DNA from: JAPPLB01 sp965204095
Lineage (GTDB): Bacteria; Acidobacteriota; Terriglobia; Bryobacterales; UBA6623
Length of the DNA stretch: 64,000 bases
NCBI GenBank assembly: GCA_965204095.1
Contig: OZ241991.1
Location: 1-64,000, forward strand
Direction of reading: 5' to 3'
Position numbers and translations under genes: made by a program
Notes under the pieces: model-generated
Seen by the model: the letters and a program-made list of their open reading frames with translations, nothing else
The model's database searches: none
Told to the model about the DNA's origin: nothing
In this document: piece after piece, positions 43,808 to 53,200 of the stretch
Layout: every line of letters begins with the position of its first letter
How positions within the stretch are numbered: position 1 is the stretch's first letter

Positions 43808-45262
43808 TCAGTCCCCTGCGATCGTTTTCCTAGCTGATTGCTCCACGACCGTCCCGTCGAAAAAATCGGGATTCGAACTCGTGAAGAACGTGACTGAATT
43901 GGCGAACACGAAGTCTCTGAAATCTTCCTCGGTAATCAGGTTGTCCTCGACCAGCTCGTAGGCTTCTTCCAGGACTCGGCTCACGTCCGGCACGTCCCAG
44001 TGGCCGATGTCGGAGCCGAACAACGTGTTCAGGCGTGCGCCTCGGCGATTCAACGCGCGGTTGAAGGCCAGTGAATTCATGGGGTCGTCCGCTTCACATC
44101 CAAAGTAGAAGCGAGGCACAAACAGATCGTGAACGTCTTCCGGACGATCGATCCGGCATGGCGCGAACTCGTCCAGCATCTCGGGCTGCTCGCGCGTGGA
44201 CGCCAGGATGCCGAGCATGGTGTCCAGTTGGCCCAATCGGCCTTCGACCATTCTCCCGCCGGACTCGCGGTACAGTTTGGCCATCAAGTCGCGGTCGAGA
44301 TTGGCGGGGTTGTAGTTCTCCAGGCTTTCACGATTGCGCTTTTCCCAGTGCCCGTACAGATCCGCGTAGAGACCGCAGGCCCAGCCGACCCCTCCTTCCA
44401 GAAATGCGAACTTCAAGTTCGGAAAGCGCCGCGTCACCCCGCCGAGAAACAGCGCCTTGCACAGGGCCTCATTGGCCGCCGCGAACATGCCGATGTGGTT
44501 GTAGACGTAGTTGGACGTCGAAGTCCGGGAACCCCAACCGAAGCCCGTGGAATGAAACGTCGGGTTTATCTTCAACTCTTCGCACTTGGCCCAGACCGGG
44601 TCGTAGTCGTACTGGCTGTCCAGGCAGAACGTGTCCAGCCAGACAGCGTCCGACGCAGACCCGGGTGAATCCCGGACGATCGCCTCGATCGGCCGGCGCA
44701 CGAAGCCGGCCAACATGGCGGCTTTCAGTCCCAGTTCCCGCACTGCGTATTCCAGTTCCTCGATCGCTTCATGAGGCGTGTGCATGGGAATGAGTGCCAC
44801 CGCACACATACGATCTGCGAACTCCGCATATGTTTCGGCGTAGAAGTTGTTGAAGGCCCGGCATGCGCCGCGGCGCAACTCTTCATCCTCAATGTGGGGA
44901 ACGGGGAGGCCGAAGGTCGGATAGATCACGGAAAAGTCGATTCCGATCTCATCCAACCGGTCGTAATACAGCTTTGGGAGCGAGGCCGTGGCCCGGTCCA
45001 AGGTGTTCTTGGTAGGCATTCCCCACCAGGTGATGCGGTGGATTCGACGCTCCTGGCGTTCATCGGGCGTGGCCCGGTACCAGCGGAACAGGCTCTCGTC
45101 CCCCCATGCCTTGAAGCGCTTTGCGAGCGAAGGCCCGCCGACGCGATCCAGATGATCGAGCAACGCGGGCTCGAACTCGATCTGGTGTCCGTCGGCGTCG
45201 ATGACGGGATGCTCCAGGCGATTCCGGATCTCGGCCGATTTACCTGTTCTTGAACTGCTCAT
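43808..45262 (-). CDS. Amidohydrolase_2-family metal-dependent hydrolase/decarboxylase
   Basis: About 484 residues from the ATG at 45262; the frame is open 12 codons further but MSSSRTGKSAEIR is the better start. Family hallmarks: HPVIDADGHQIEFE near residue 17 (D-x-D-x-H), YRATPDERQ, NPTFHSTGFGWGSR, FPNLKFAFLEGGVGWACG and a terminal LFGSDIGHWDVPD (metal Asp). Amidohydrolase_2 enzymes are often aromatic-acid decarboxylases or lactonases acting after ring oxygenation, which fits the Rieske oxygenase gene 45 bp upstream. Confidence 0.9.
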   Translation of the reverse strand: MSSSRTGKSAEIRNRLEHPVIDADGHQIEFEPALLDHLDRVGGPSLAKRFKAWGDESLFRWYRATPDERQERRIHRITWWGMPTKNTLDRATASLPKLYYDRLDEIGIDFSVIYPTFGLPVPHIEDEELRRGACRAFNNFYAETYAEFADRMCAVALIPMHTPHEAIEELEYAVRELGLKAAMLAGFVRRPIEAIVRDSPGSASDAVWLDTFCLDSQYDYDPVWAKCEELKINPTFHSTGFGWGSRTSTSNYVYNHIGMFAAANEALCKALFLGGVTRRFPNLKFAFLEGGVGWACGLYADLYGHWEKRNRESLENYNPANLDRDLMAKLYRESGGRMVEGRLGQLDTMLGILASTREQPEMLDEFAPCRIDRPEDVHDLFVPRFYFGCEADDPMNSLAFNRALNRRGARLNTLFGSDIGHWDVPDVSRVLEEAYELVEDNLITEEDFRDFVFANSVTFFTSSNPDFFDGTVVEQSARKTIAGD

Positions 45263-45307
45263 CGTATTCCGGTCGTCGCCACACGACGCCGTTCCCAACC
45301 CGGAAGC

Positions 45308-46510
45308 TCACTCATCACCAACGAAGTCCGCGATGACCTTGTGAGAATGGCGCACGAGGATCTCCTGGTCTTGAAGCACGAAATGCTTGACGCTTCGTGA
45401 GGAGATGGCGACCTGGATATCCTCCAGAGTGCTCAAGTCCTCGAGCCAGGTGTCCCGGAGCGCGCACTTTGCATACTCCTGGCTGAAGCGCTGCCCGGCG
45501 TTCTCTGCCGGCGGATAGTATGTCCTTGTCTCCCACAACGTCCGGTTCGCCGCCAGCGGCCAGAAATGGTAGGTGAAAAACATCCCGTCAAAGACGAAGA
45601 TCGAGAAATTCGGAAAGATGTAGTTGGAATCGAACATCCAGATGGGATTGCGGGTCGGATTGACTCCCGGAGGGAGCCCCTCTCCGGAGCCGTCGCGGCT
45701 GATATAGGACTTGCCGAACTGATGTGCGCAGATCTGAATCGGAGTCGGCACGAACTCCGCGTTCCCAGGCACGGACATCATGCGATGAAGCGGATAGATC
45801 TTGAACTGCAACACGTGGATGTAGGGATTGTCCTTGCTCGCGTAGGCTTCGCCACCCGATCGCTTGTGCACGAATCTGGCGTGCCAGGCTTCCTGAAACG
45901 CGTCCATCGCGACCTTCCAGTTTACGTTCACCTCGGTCTCGTAGCGATCCCGCATGACCATGCTCCCGAACGCATACCCGCTGAGGGCCTTGCCCCAGTC
46001 TCCGAGAAACTCGGCCAAGGTCTGTTCAGGCTTCGGGTCGACGTTAATGAAGATGAAACCTTCCCAAACGTCGGTCGCCACGGGAGTCAAACCACAACTC
46101 GATTTGTCTAAACCGAAGAACTGATCTTCATCGGTCACGTTAAGCAGGTCGCCTTTCAAGCCAAAGGCCCACCCGTGAAACCCGCACACGAACCCGTTGC
46201 GGTTTCCCCGGCTCTCTCGCGTCACCTTGTTCCCCCGGTGCGTGCAGGTGTTGTGAAAGCCGCGTATGATACCGTCCTTCCCCCTGACGATCAAGATCGA
46301 ACTGTTGATGGCCGCGATGTCCTTGACGAAGAAGTCTCCGCCTCGCGGCAACTCGTCTTCCCTTCCGACGTTGAGCCATACACGCTGATAGATGCGCTCC
46401 CTCTCCCGCTCGTGATACTCGGGAGACAGACACGGTTCTATCGGGATCGGGTCGGTACCCAGCTCCGGGTATTGAGCCGCCCAATGCTTGTCTTCCGTTA
46501 TCGGTACCAT
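45308..46510 (-). CDS. Rieske non-haem iron oxygenase, alpha subunit
   Basis: 400 residues. Rieske 2Fe-2S ligands C89-x-H91 (CTHRGNK) and C109/H112 (CGFHGW). Mononuclear iron site in AMDAFQEAWHARFVHKRS: bridging D203 and His 210 and 215. N-terminal EDKHWAAQYPELGTDPIPIE is the segment kept in the pseudogene at 51.5 kb. Such enzymes hydroxylate or demethylate aromatic rings or quaternary amines using electrons from a reductase; the candidate electron carrier is the Rieske ferredoxin at 49545. A reductase flavoprotein is not found in the window. Confidence 0.92.
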   Translation of the reverse strand: MVPITEDKHWAAQYPELGTDPIPIEPCLSPEYHERERERIYQRVWLNVGREDELPRGGDFFVKDIAAINSSILIVRGKDGIIRGFHNTCTHRGNKVTRESRGNRNGFVCGFHGWAFGLKGDLLNVTDEDQFFGLDKSSCGLTPVATDVWEGFIFINVDPKPEQTLAEFLGDWGKALSGYAFGSMVMRDRYETEVNVNWKVAMDAFQEAWHARFVHKRSGGEAYASKDNPYIHVLQFKIYPLHRMMSVPGNAEFVPTPIQICAHQFGKSYISRDGSGEGLPPGVNPTRNPIWMFDSNYIFPNFSIFVFDGMFFTYHFWPLAANRTLWETRTYYPPAENAGQRFSQEYAKCALRDTWLEDLSTLEDIQVAISSRSVKHFVLQDQEILVRHSHKVIADFVGDE

Positions 46511-46640
46511 CTCACTTGCCCCTTTTCTCCCCTACGCGCCACGCTGGCGCGGCATGCTGATCACTCAATGAACACATTCCAAACACAAACCTTTTTTCCA
46601 AGCCGCGCAAGCATATGACAGTTTATCGAAAGGCCCGTCC

Positions 46641-48023
46641 CTACACAACCGGCCAGCGGGTCTTCAGCGGTAGGCCGATGCGCTGATTGCATGCCTCGGC
46701 CTGTTTCGACGCCGCGTTCAGAACCCCTTTCTCGTCGATCGCGGTGAACTCGCCCTCTTCCAGAACCACTTGCCCGTCGATGATCACGGTATCGACGCTC
46801 TTGCCGTCGGCCGACCACACGAGCGTGCTGACCGGGTCCCACATGGGTACCCACTCGGGTCGCATGCGATCGAAAAGAATGACGTCCGCCTTCTTTCCGG
46901 CCTCCAGCGACCCTACGGAATCCTCCATTCCCAATGACTTCGCACCGTTGATCGTGGCCATCTCCAGCGCCTGCTCGGCGGGAATGAGCTCGCCGTCCAT
47001 TCGGCTGTCCTTGAACAACGCCGCGGCGATGTGCATGGCCCGGCCCATGTCGAGAAAGTCCGAGGACGTCGCCCCATCGATTCCGAGTGAGACGCACACC
47101 CCCTGAGCGAGCATCTCGGGAAACTTCCCGTGACGTGTAATCCCGTACGCAAGCCTCAAATACGAGGTCATGTCAGCGACGACCTTCACGTCGTGGCGCG
47201 CCAACGCGGCCACCTCTTCGTCCGCCGTACAGGCCATGTGACGCAGCCTGAGATTGTGTCCCAGCGCCCCGATCTCCTCCAGATATTCGACGGGCTTCTT
47301 CCCGACGGCTTCGACGCACTGATTCACCTCGGTTGCGTCCTCGTTCCGGTGCATGCTCAGCGTGACCCCGTATTCATCGGCCAGTGCCTTGGTGCCCTGG
47401 ATCAACTCATCCGAAGCCGTTCCGATGCCGAGTAGCATGGGATGAAAGGAAATCCGGGGATGATTCCGACCGCGGAACTCCTCCAGCAGGCGTTCGCAGT
47501 CCCGCAACGCTTCTTCGGTTGTCATCCGGAACTTTCTGCTTTCCTGTACGAGATCCCAGCTCCAGCGTCCCAGCACAGCGCGAATCCCGGTTTCGTCGAC
47601 GGCGCGAGCGACGCTCGACAAATCGTCGGCGCTCCCGCCCTCGGCGAAGGTCGTCGTTCCCGTGCGGATCATTTCCAGGCTTCCGATCTTTGCGGCGTGG
47701 TATTCGTCTTCTGGCGTAAAACCCTCGTACATTGGAAAGACCCATTCGTAGATCATGGGGTAGGAGTTCACGTTGTCCGGCACGAAGCACCGGTAGAGCG
47801 TCCCGGTGATATGCACGTCTCCATTGATGAAACCCGGCAACGCCACGTAGTCCGCTCCGGCAATCCGTTTCCGGGGCCGATACTTCACCTCCAGATCGGA
47901 GCTCTTGCCCACTTCCAGGATGCGATCCGCCGCGATCGCAATGGCGCCATCGCGGATCACTCGCCGCGCGGCATCCATCGTGACGAGGGTGGCTCCGTCG
48001 ATGAGTATGTCTACACTGCGCAT
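46641..48023 (-). CDS. TrzA/AtzB-like amidohydrolase with altered metal motif
   Basis: 460 residues. Family skeleton of cytosine-deaminase/chlorohydrolase type: N-terminal composite-sandwich strand VDILIDGATLVTMDAARRVI, then FINGDVHITGTLYR at residue 65, where the family normally has H-x-H (NAHTHS). Here the first His is Asp. Later elements are TLSMHRNED, LRHMACTADEEVAAL and GIDGATSSDFLDMGRAM, with a metal Asp. Substrates of relatives are N-heterocycles (triazines, guanine, SAH). The changed ligand suggests altered metal dependence or a non-hydrolytic role. Gap of 11 bp to the next gene upstream. Confidence 0.82.
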   Translation of the reverse strand: MRSVDILIDGATLVTMDAARRVIRDGAIAIAADRILEVGKSSDLEVKYRPRKRIAGADYVALPGFINGDVHITGTLYRCFVPDNVNSYPMIYEWVFPMYEGFTPEDEYHAAKIGSLEMIRTGTTTFAEGGSADDLSSVARAVDETGIRAVLGRWSWDLVQESRKFRMTTEEALRDCERLLEEFRGRNHPRISFHPMLLGIGTASDELIQGTKALADEYGVTLSMHRNEDATEVNQCVEAVGKKPVEYLEEIGALGHNLRLRHMACTADEEVAALARHDVKVVADMTSYLRLAYGITRHGKFPEMLAQGVCVSLGIDGATSSDFLDMGRAMHIAAALFKDSRMDGELIPAEQALEMATINGAKSLGMEDSVGSLEAGKKADVILFDRMRPEWVPMWDPVSTLVWSADGKSVDTVIIDGQVVLEEGEFTAIDEKGVLNAASKQAEACNQRIGLPLKTRWPVV

Positions 48024-48034
48024 CGCCCTCTCCG

Positions 48035-49522
48035 TTAGTTGTGTAGCGTCGCCGTCTTCGCCTTGGATACTTCGTCCAGTCGGGCCAGAACAAAATCGCG
48101 CTCCAGTGTCGCCAGAAAGAAACCGACCGGAGGAGTGAAGCGCGAAGTCATGAAACTGTGCAGGACGGCCTCGGCCGCCCTGCGCAGACCGATCGATGTC
48201 TCATTACGGACCCGATGAAAGCACCAATGCAAATCGACGCCCTCCCAGCGTTCGAGACGGCGGAAGCCGTCGGCGATCCCAGCCAGAAACAGACGCTGCT
48301 CGTGATCCAGGGAATCCGCCCTCGGGGGCGTCGAATCGTAGGCGAGAGAGCTTTCGATGCTCCAGTTGCTCTCCTGCTCTGCCTTCTCACGATCGGGACG
48401 GATCACTTCTCCGCCTTTGATGGTCCACACGGGCACGATCAGATGCTGGCCTTCCCGGGTCAACCCGGCCGTGTCGGAGAAGTCAAAGCGGCCTTTGCGA
48501 ACCTCGATGACGGTGACATCCGCCGGCAGTCCGGTCGCAAGGCTGCCCATCTTGTGAGTCAGGCCCAGCTGCCGGGCGGGATTGATCGTAACGCGCTCGA
48601 CCACGTCTCGCAAGCTCATGCCCAGCAACATCATCGCGGACATCACGTGAGTCAACGAAAAGGTCGGACCGGTAATATTGACCTGCTGCAGGTCGCTGCT
48701 GATCGTCGAGGGAACGATGCCTTGCGCCATCACCCGCTCGGCCATGTCGAAACCGAAGTTGAAGCTGCCGAACCCGACATCGAAAAGGACACCGCGGTCG
48801 CGCGCCCTCAGCGCCGCGGGCAACAACTTGCCGTCCGTTCCCAGCAAGTTGCCCGGAGTGGGGGTGAAGCAATGTGTCACATAGTCCCCCATGGTCAGCA
48901 GGTCCAGCGTCTGTGCCGTATAGGTCCGGTCCGGTGTTTCGAATATGTCTCCAATGTGCATGTACAGCGGGAGATCGAGCACTTCCGCCGTGCCCTTGGC
49001 CATCTTCATCGGTCCCAGGCCCAATGCGGCGAAACCCGCCATCTTCAAGCCGACGATCGTTTCTCGATTGGCCTCCACGATGTCGATCAACGTATTGATT
49101 GGCACATCGATCAGGCTGCGGACCGTCTTCCATGCATCCTGGAACCCGAATATGCCAGCGGCACCCATCAGCAGCCAGAGATGAATGTCCGTCCGGGTCT
49201 GGCCCACGATCAGCGCCTCGAATTCGTCCCAGCTGTAGGCTCCCGCGCCCCCCGCATCGCACATCGTGGTCGTTCCCAGGTTGACTCCGATGCTGTCTGG
49301 ATCCGCGAACGCAATCCCGCCGTAGGCGTGTACGTGGACATCGATGAACCCTGGGCATACTACTTTGCCCGAGACGTCCAGTACATTCGCCTCGGGTGAT
49401 ACAGAAAGGTCCTCTCCGATTGCGCGGATCCGGTTGTCCGAGATCAAAACGTCCGCGGTTCGGTCGATATCTTGCGCGGGATCGAGCACGCGCCCGCCAT
49501 TTAAGAGAATCTCGTTCGGCAT
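48035..49522 (-). CDS. Amidohydrolase/deacetylase-family metallohydrolase
   Basis: 495 residues from the ATG at 49522 (a GTG precedes it directly). Binuclear-site motif VVCPGFIDVHVHAYGG (H-x-H), candidate carbamylated lysine in TIVGLKMAGFAALG, LPLYMHIGDIFETP (His) and MGDYVTHCFTPTPGN (His). The layout matches the EF0837-like amidohydrolase/deacetylase group related to dihydroorotase and D-aminoacylase. A C-terminal extension of about 90 residues (from EQESNWSIESS) is unusual. It sits between the TrzA-like enzyme and the Rieske ferredoxin. Confidence 0.85.
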   Translation of the reverse strand: MPNEILLNGGRVLDPAQDIDRTADVLISDNRIRAIGEDLSVSPEANVLDVSGKVVCPGFIDVHVHAYGGIAFADPDSIGVNLGTTTMCDAGGAGAYSWDEFEALIVGQTRTDIHLWLLMGAAGIFGFQDAWKTVRSLIDVPINTLIDIVEANRETIVGLKMAGFAALGLGPMKMAKGTAEVLDLPLYMHIGDIFETPDRTYTAQTLDLLTMGDYVTHCFTPTPGNLLGTDGKLLPAALRARDRGVLFDVGFGSFNFGFDMAERVMAQGIVPSTISSDLQQVNITGPTFSLTHVMSAMMLLGMSLRDVVERVTINPARQLGLTHKMGSLATGLPADVTVIEVRKGRFDFSDTAGLTREGQHLIVPVWTIKGGEVIRPDREKAEQESNWSIESSLAYDSTPPRADSLDHEQRLFLAGIADGFRRLERWEGVDLHWCFHRVRNETSIGLRRAAEAVLHSFMTSRFTPPVGFFLATLERDFVLARLDEVSKAKTATLHN

Positions 49523-49544
49523 CACCGCTTCCTGACGTCTCGAG

Positions 49545-49871
49545 TCAATGCTTCAGCCGTACGCTGACAAGCCCGTCTTTCACGTTCAGATCGTGCACCG
49601 AGAGGTTGAACCCGGGGCAGTTTAGGCCTCGCCCCGTATCAACGGAGAAGATGAATCCGTGAAGCGGACACTTCAACCCTCGACCGACCACACGGCCGGC
49701 AACCATATCACCCTGCTGATGTGGACACCAACGATCCATCGCCACCAGAGTGTCCTCGTGTCTCAGGAGTACTAGTTCCTGGTCCTCCACCTTCACGGAA
49801 ACCGGACCCTCTACTGGCGCCTCGTTCAAATCCCAGATCTGAACAAAGGCTGCAATGTCGTGGGTCATCAT
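49545..49871 (-). CDS. Rieske-type 2Fe-2S ferredoxin
   Basis: 108 residues, cytoplasmic. Cluster ligands C49-x-H51 (WCPHQQGD) and C68-x-x-H71 (KCPLHGF). Length and fold suit ferredoxin components of Rieske ring-hydroxylating systems or the NirD-like group. It is the natural electron donor for the oxygenase at 45308-46510, three genes downstream. Confidence 0.9.
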   Translation of the reverse strand: MMTHDIAAFVQIWDLNEAPVEGPVSVKVEDQELVLLRHEDTLVAMDRWCPHQQGDMVAGRVVGRGLKCPLHGFIFSVDTGRGLNCPGFNLSVHDLNVKDGLVSVRLKH

Positions 49872-49898
49872 CTTGTCACGGTTTCGTCACGGACGCGG

Positions 49899-51422
49899 CT
49901 AACCGACAATCCTCTCGTACGCGTCACCGGCGCGCAACACGGTGGCGTCCTCGCCACACCGGCCCACGAGCAACATCCCGACCGGCAGACCCTCGGATAC
50001 GCCACAGGGCACGTTGAGTGACGGATGGCCTGTGACATTGAAGGGGCAAGTATTGGCGACCTGCTCCAGCGACCGGGCGACTCGCTCGATCGTGCCGGCG
50101 TCCTCGCCAGGCAGGGGCCGCGCCTTCATCGGAGTCGTGGGCATCGCCAGCAGGTCCGCTTTCTCGAAGGCCTCGTCGTACTTGCGCTTGAGCGTGAGAG
50201 CCAGGTTCTGGGCTTTTGCGTAGTAGTGGCCGCCATACCGGTCCTGGAAGTGACGGCCGATCAACATCACGAATTTCGTCACGGCTGAAAGTTTCGAGGA
50301 ACGCTCGTCCACGCCGCGGGCGTAGGCATCCATCAAGCTCGTGTTGTAGAATCCCTTCCAGCAGTTGCCCATCCCATTGCCCGGTGAGATGACCCTGGTG
50401 ACGCCCTCAAGCCCGATTCCCATGAAGATCGATATGCCGTCCCGGTGAAACGGCAGCGAGATCGTGGTGACCGCCGCGCCCCGCTCCTCGAATCGATGCG
50501 CGGCATCGCTCACGGCTTCATCCACATCCGATTCGGACATTCCCTCCCAGGCAAACGCCTCTTTCACAACTGCGACCCGCAGACCGTTGACGTCTCCCGA
50601 CAACGCACGGCTGTACGACGCGTCGCTCGCGTTTGCCGGGGGAACATTCGCCTGCCGGGAATCGTATCCGTCGGACCCGGCGATCACGTCGAGCAGGAGA
50701 GCAGCGTCGGCCGCCGTGCGCGCCATGGGACCAAGATGGTCGATCGTGTATTCGAGCGAGGACGCGCCGGTGTAAGGGACCAAACCGAAAGTGGGTTTCA
50801 GGCCGAAAACGCCGCACCACGAGCTCGGCACGCGAATCGATCCGGCCTGATCCGCGCCGATAGCCAAATCGACCTCATCGCCTCCCACCAGGGCGGCGCT
50901 GCCGCTGGAGGAACCTCCCGCCGAGTAGCCGCGCTTGCGGGGATTTTGGGTCGGACCGGTGTCGGCCATGTGGCTGCCGCCGGAGAGACAGAAGCTCTCG
51001 CACACTGCCTTGCCGACGATTTCTCCACCCGCATCCAGAATCCGCGTTACCACGGTTGCGTCCACGTCCGGTACGTAGCCCTCAAGGACATCGCTGCCGT
51101 TCATCATAGGAATGCCGGCCACGCATACATTGTCTTTGATCGCGACTGTCTTGCCGGCAAGCGGACCGGCTTCTGCGCCTTGGATCGAGCATTTCCAGTA
51201 CCACGCATTGAGCGGGTCTTCATCCGATGACGGGCGCCGTCCGCCTACGCGAGCGTACTTCACAGGAGGCTTCGGTTCTTCGAGCTGGTCCAACCTCTGG
51301 AAGAAGCCCAGGACTCCCTCCGACAGCACGGTGAAGGCCGCCATCTCATCGGAGCTGACGTCCAGACGCAGGGCCTCCGCCGCGTCGCGCAGGTCTTTGG
51401 GTTCGGGTTTGCTTGCCGCCAT
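49899..51422 (-). CDS. Amidase-signature hydrolase
   Basis: 507 residues; start fixed by AAGGAGG before the ATG at 51422. Ser-cisSer-Lys triad visible: Lys96 in VAIKDNVCVAG, cis-Ser in YSAGGSSSGSAAL (near 172) and the nucleophile in GADQAGSIRVPSS (Ser195). Hydrolyses an amide (aryl- or alkyl-amide, carbamate or peptide amide). The neighbouring three metallo-amidohydrolases suggest successive C-N bond cleavage of one substrate. Confidence 0.93.
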   Translation of the reverse strand: MAASKPEPKDLRDAAEALRLDVSSDEMAAFTVLSEGVLGFFQRLDQLEEPKPPVKYARVGGRRPSSDEDPLNAWYWKCSIQGAEAGPLAGKTVAIKDNVCVAGIPMMNGSDVLEGYVPDVDATVVTRILDAGGEIVGKAVCESFCLSGGSHMADTGPTQNPRKRGYSAGGSSSGSAALVGGDEVDLAIGADQAGSIRVPSSWCGVFGLKPTFGLVPYTGASSLEYTIDHLGPMARTAADAALLLDVIAGSDGYDSRQANVPPANASDASYSRALSGDVNGLRVAVVKEAFAWEGMSESDVDEAVSDAAHRFEERGAAVTTISLPFHRDGISIFMGIGLEGVTRVISPGNGMGNCWKGFYNTSLMDAYARGVDERSSKLSAVTKFVMLIGRHFQDRYGGHYYAKAQNLALTLKRKYDEAFEKADLLAMPTTPMKARPLPGEDAGTIERVARSLEQVANTCPFNVTGHPSLNVPCGVSEGLPVGMLLVGRCGEDATVLRAGDAYERIVG

Positions 51423-51468
51423 ACGGAATCCTCCTTCAACAAGGCGCGGCGTAACCGCGCGGGTCGGG

Positions 51469-51772
51469 CTAAGGCTGCCCGGTTCCGTGTTCGACGATCC
51501 GAAAGCGTTCGGCAGCGAGCACCCCCTGCTCGTCGGGATCACACGGCAGCTCGATAGCTGCAGACACCCCCATTAACGACAATCCCATGTGCAGCAGCCT
51601 CTCGGCATCCTTGGGAATCTCGTCCAGGTGAAATTGATTCAGATAGCCGACGATCTCGTCCATTCACGGCAGCATGGCAGGCATCGTAGATCTCTTGCAA
51701 CGGCTCGATCGTAACGGGATCTGTTCCGAGGCCTGGCCACGTGCTCGCCCATCTTTTCTCCGATGCGGGCAT
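51469..51772 (-). pseudogene. Fused remnant of a second Rieske oxygenase-116aa module
   Basis: Starts at ATG 51770-51772 with SEKRWASTWPGLGTDPVTIE, matching residues 6-25 of the Rieske oxygenase (EDKHWAAQYPELGTDPIPIE). It then runs directly into the middle of the 116-residue protein (LQEIYDA, a frameshift, MLP, a TGA, then MDEIVGYLNQFHLDEIPKDA and LLHMGLSLMGV). In the intact module the order is Rieske, amidohydrolase, 116aa, so one deletion of about 2.7 kb explains the fusion. Confidence 0.85.
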
Positions 51773-51777
51773 GGCAA

Positions 51778-53184
51778 CTATTCCTCGTCGACACTTTGTC
51801 CGCTTCCGACGTCCACTGTCTGAGTGAGATCGTAAACGACACCCCCTTTGACGACGCGGTGAATGTCGTTGACGTTTCCGATGTCCGCCAGTGGATCCGC
51901 GTTCAAGATCACCAGGTCCGCCAGCTTGCCCGCCTCGACGGTGCCCAGTTCCACTTCCCGCCCGATCATGCGCGCGGCGTTGATCGTCGCCGTCTGCAGC
52001 ACCTGGTGCGGCGTCAGACCCGCCTCGGCCAGCAACTGCAGCTCGACCTGCAGTGACAGGCCATTGATCACGCCAGCGCCCGAGTCGCCTGTGTCCGATC
52101 CCGCAACAACCAACAACCCGGCGTCGTAGGCCGCCTTGGTGTTGGCGCCCAACACGGGCATCTGCTCATCCATATAGGCGAAGTTGTCCCAGCGGGCCTC
52201 CCATTCCGACACGAGCTCGGGGTTCAAGTCCGCTTCGATCTGCAAGGTCGATGCACGTTTGCTGCGGTCGAATTTCCTCAAGCGGTTCGCCCACCCAGCG
52301 ATGTCTCCTGCGGCCTCGAAAATCGAGTGCGTGGTCATGTAGAAGGCCTGATTCTGTTCCATCAACTCGATGAATTCCGGGTCGATTACCTCGTCGATGA
52401 TCCCATGCACCAGTCCGTCGGCACCTGCCCGCAAGACATCCTTGGCGAACTCGAGGATCGGTGCATGAACCATCGCCTCGAGCCCATTCTTGTGCGCCTC
52501 GTCGATGATCGCCTGCATCACCTCGGGATCGAGCTGGGGAAGGCCGGACCGGACCGCGTAGGTTACCGGGCTGTAGACGAACTTGATACCGTCGGCGCCG
52601 GCGGCCACGTTCTCACGTACGCCTTCCCGTGCCTCCTCGGGCGTGGCAGGCGCAAATCCGCCGATGGAGCCATGGCCACCCTCGGCCCCGAACGTCTTGC
52701 CCACACCATAGAAATGGGGATACGACGAGGCCGGATCCGAAGAAATGCTCTTCAGGTCTCTATAGATTTCCAAGTCGGGGATTCCCGTCGAGTAGACCAA
52801 GGTAATCCCCCAGTCCAGCAGATTCGCGAGGTTCTGTTGATAATCCTGCTCTCGTTCGCCGAAACCGAACCGCCCTACGGCCAGATGATTGTGCATGTCC
52901 GCCAGACCCGGGATGACGAACTTGCCGGTCGCCTTGATCAACTCAACGTCGGACGGCACCGGCACCTCGCTGCTCGGGCCGACTTGCTGGATTCGAGATC
53001 CCGCAACAAGAATGACCGAGTCCTGGATCGAGGCGCCCCCAGTTACGTCGATCAGCGTCACGCCGGTTATGGCCAGGGTGGGCGGCGCGGTTGGGGATTC
53101 TCCCGGCTCTTCCGTGCCGGAACAGCCGATGACGAAAACGACACATGCGGCCAGCAGGTATTGCAGAGTACGGTTCATGATCAC
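51778..53184 (-). CDS. Lipoprotein amidohydrolase (imidazolonepropionase-like)
   Basis: 468 residues. Lipoprotein signal with lipobox (LAACVVFVIGC, Cys at 21). Metal motif IPGLADMHNHLAVG (H-x-H) near residue 100, candidate lysine in GADGIKFVYSP, EAMVHAPI (His), ADGLVHGII (His) and VVAGSDTGDSGAG (Asp). The group is annotated imidazolonepropionase or prolidase-like; real substrates include peptides and amidated metabolites. Outer-membrane or periplasmic location suggests action on incoming substrate before MFS import (MFS gene 17 bp upstream). Confidence 0.9.
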   Translation of the reverse strand: MIMNRTLQYLLAACVVFVIGCSGTEEPGESPTAPPTLAITGVTLIDVTGGASIQDSVILVAGSRIQQVGPSSEVPVPSDVELIKATGKFVIPGLADMHNHLAVGRFGFGEREQDYQQNLANLLDWGITLVYSTGIPDLEIYRDLKSISSDPASSYPHFYGVGKTFGAEGGHGSIGGFAPATPEEAREGVRENVAAGADGIKFVYSPVTYAVRSGLPQLDPEVMQAIIDEAHKNGLEAMVHAPILEFAKDVLRAGADGLVHGIIDEVIDPEFIELMEQNQAFYMTTHSIFEAAGDIAGWANRLRKFDRSKRASTLQIEADLNPELVSEWEARWDNFAYMDEQMPVLGANTKAAYDAGLLVVAGSDTGDSGAGVINGLSLQVELQLLAEAGLTPHQVLQTATINAARMIGREVELGTVEAGKLADLVILNADPLADIGNVNDIHRVVKGGVVYDLTQTVDVGSGQSVDEE

Positions 53185-53200
53185 TCCCCTTTGATTCAGA

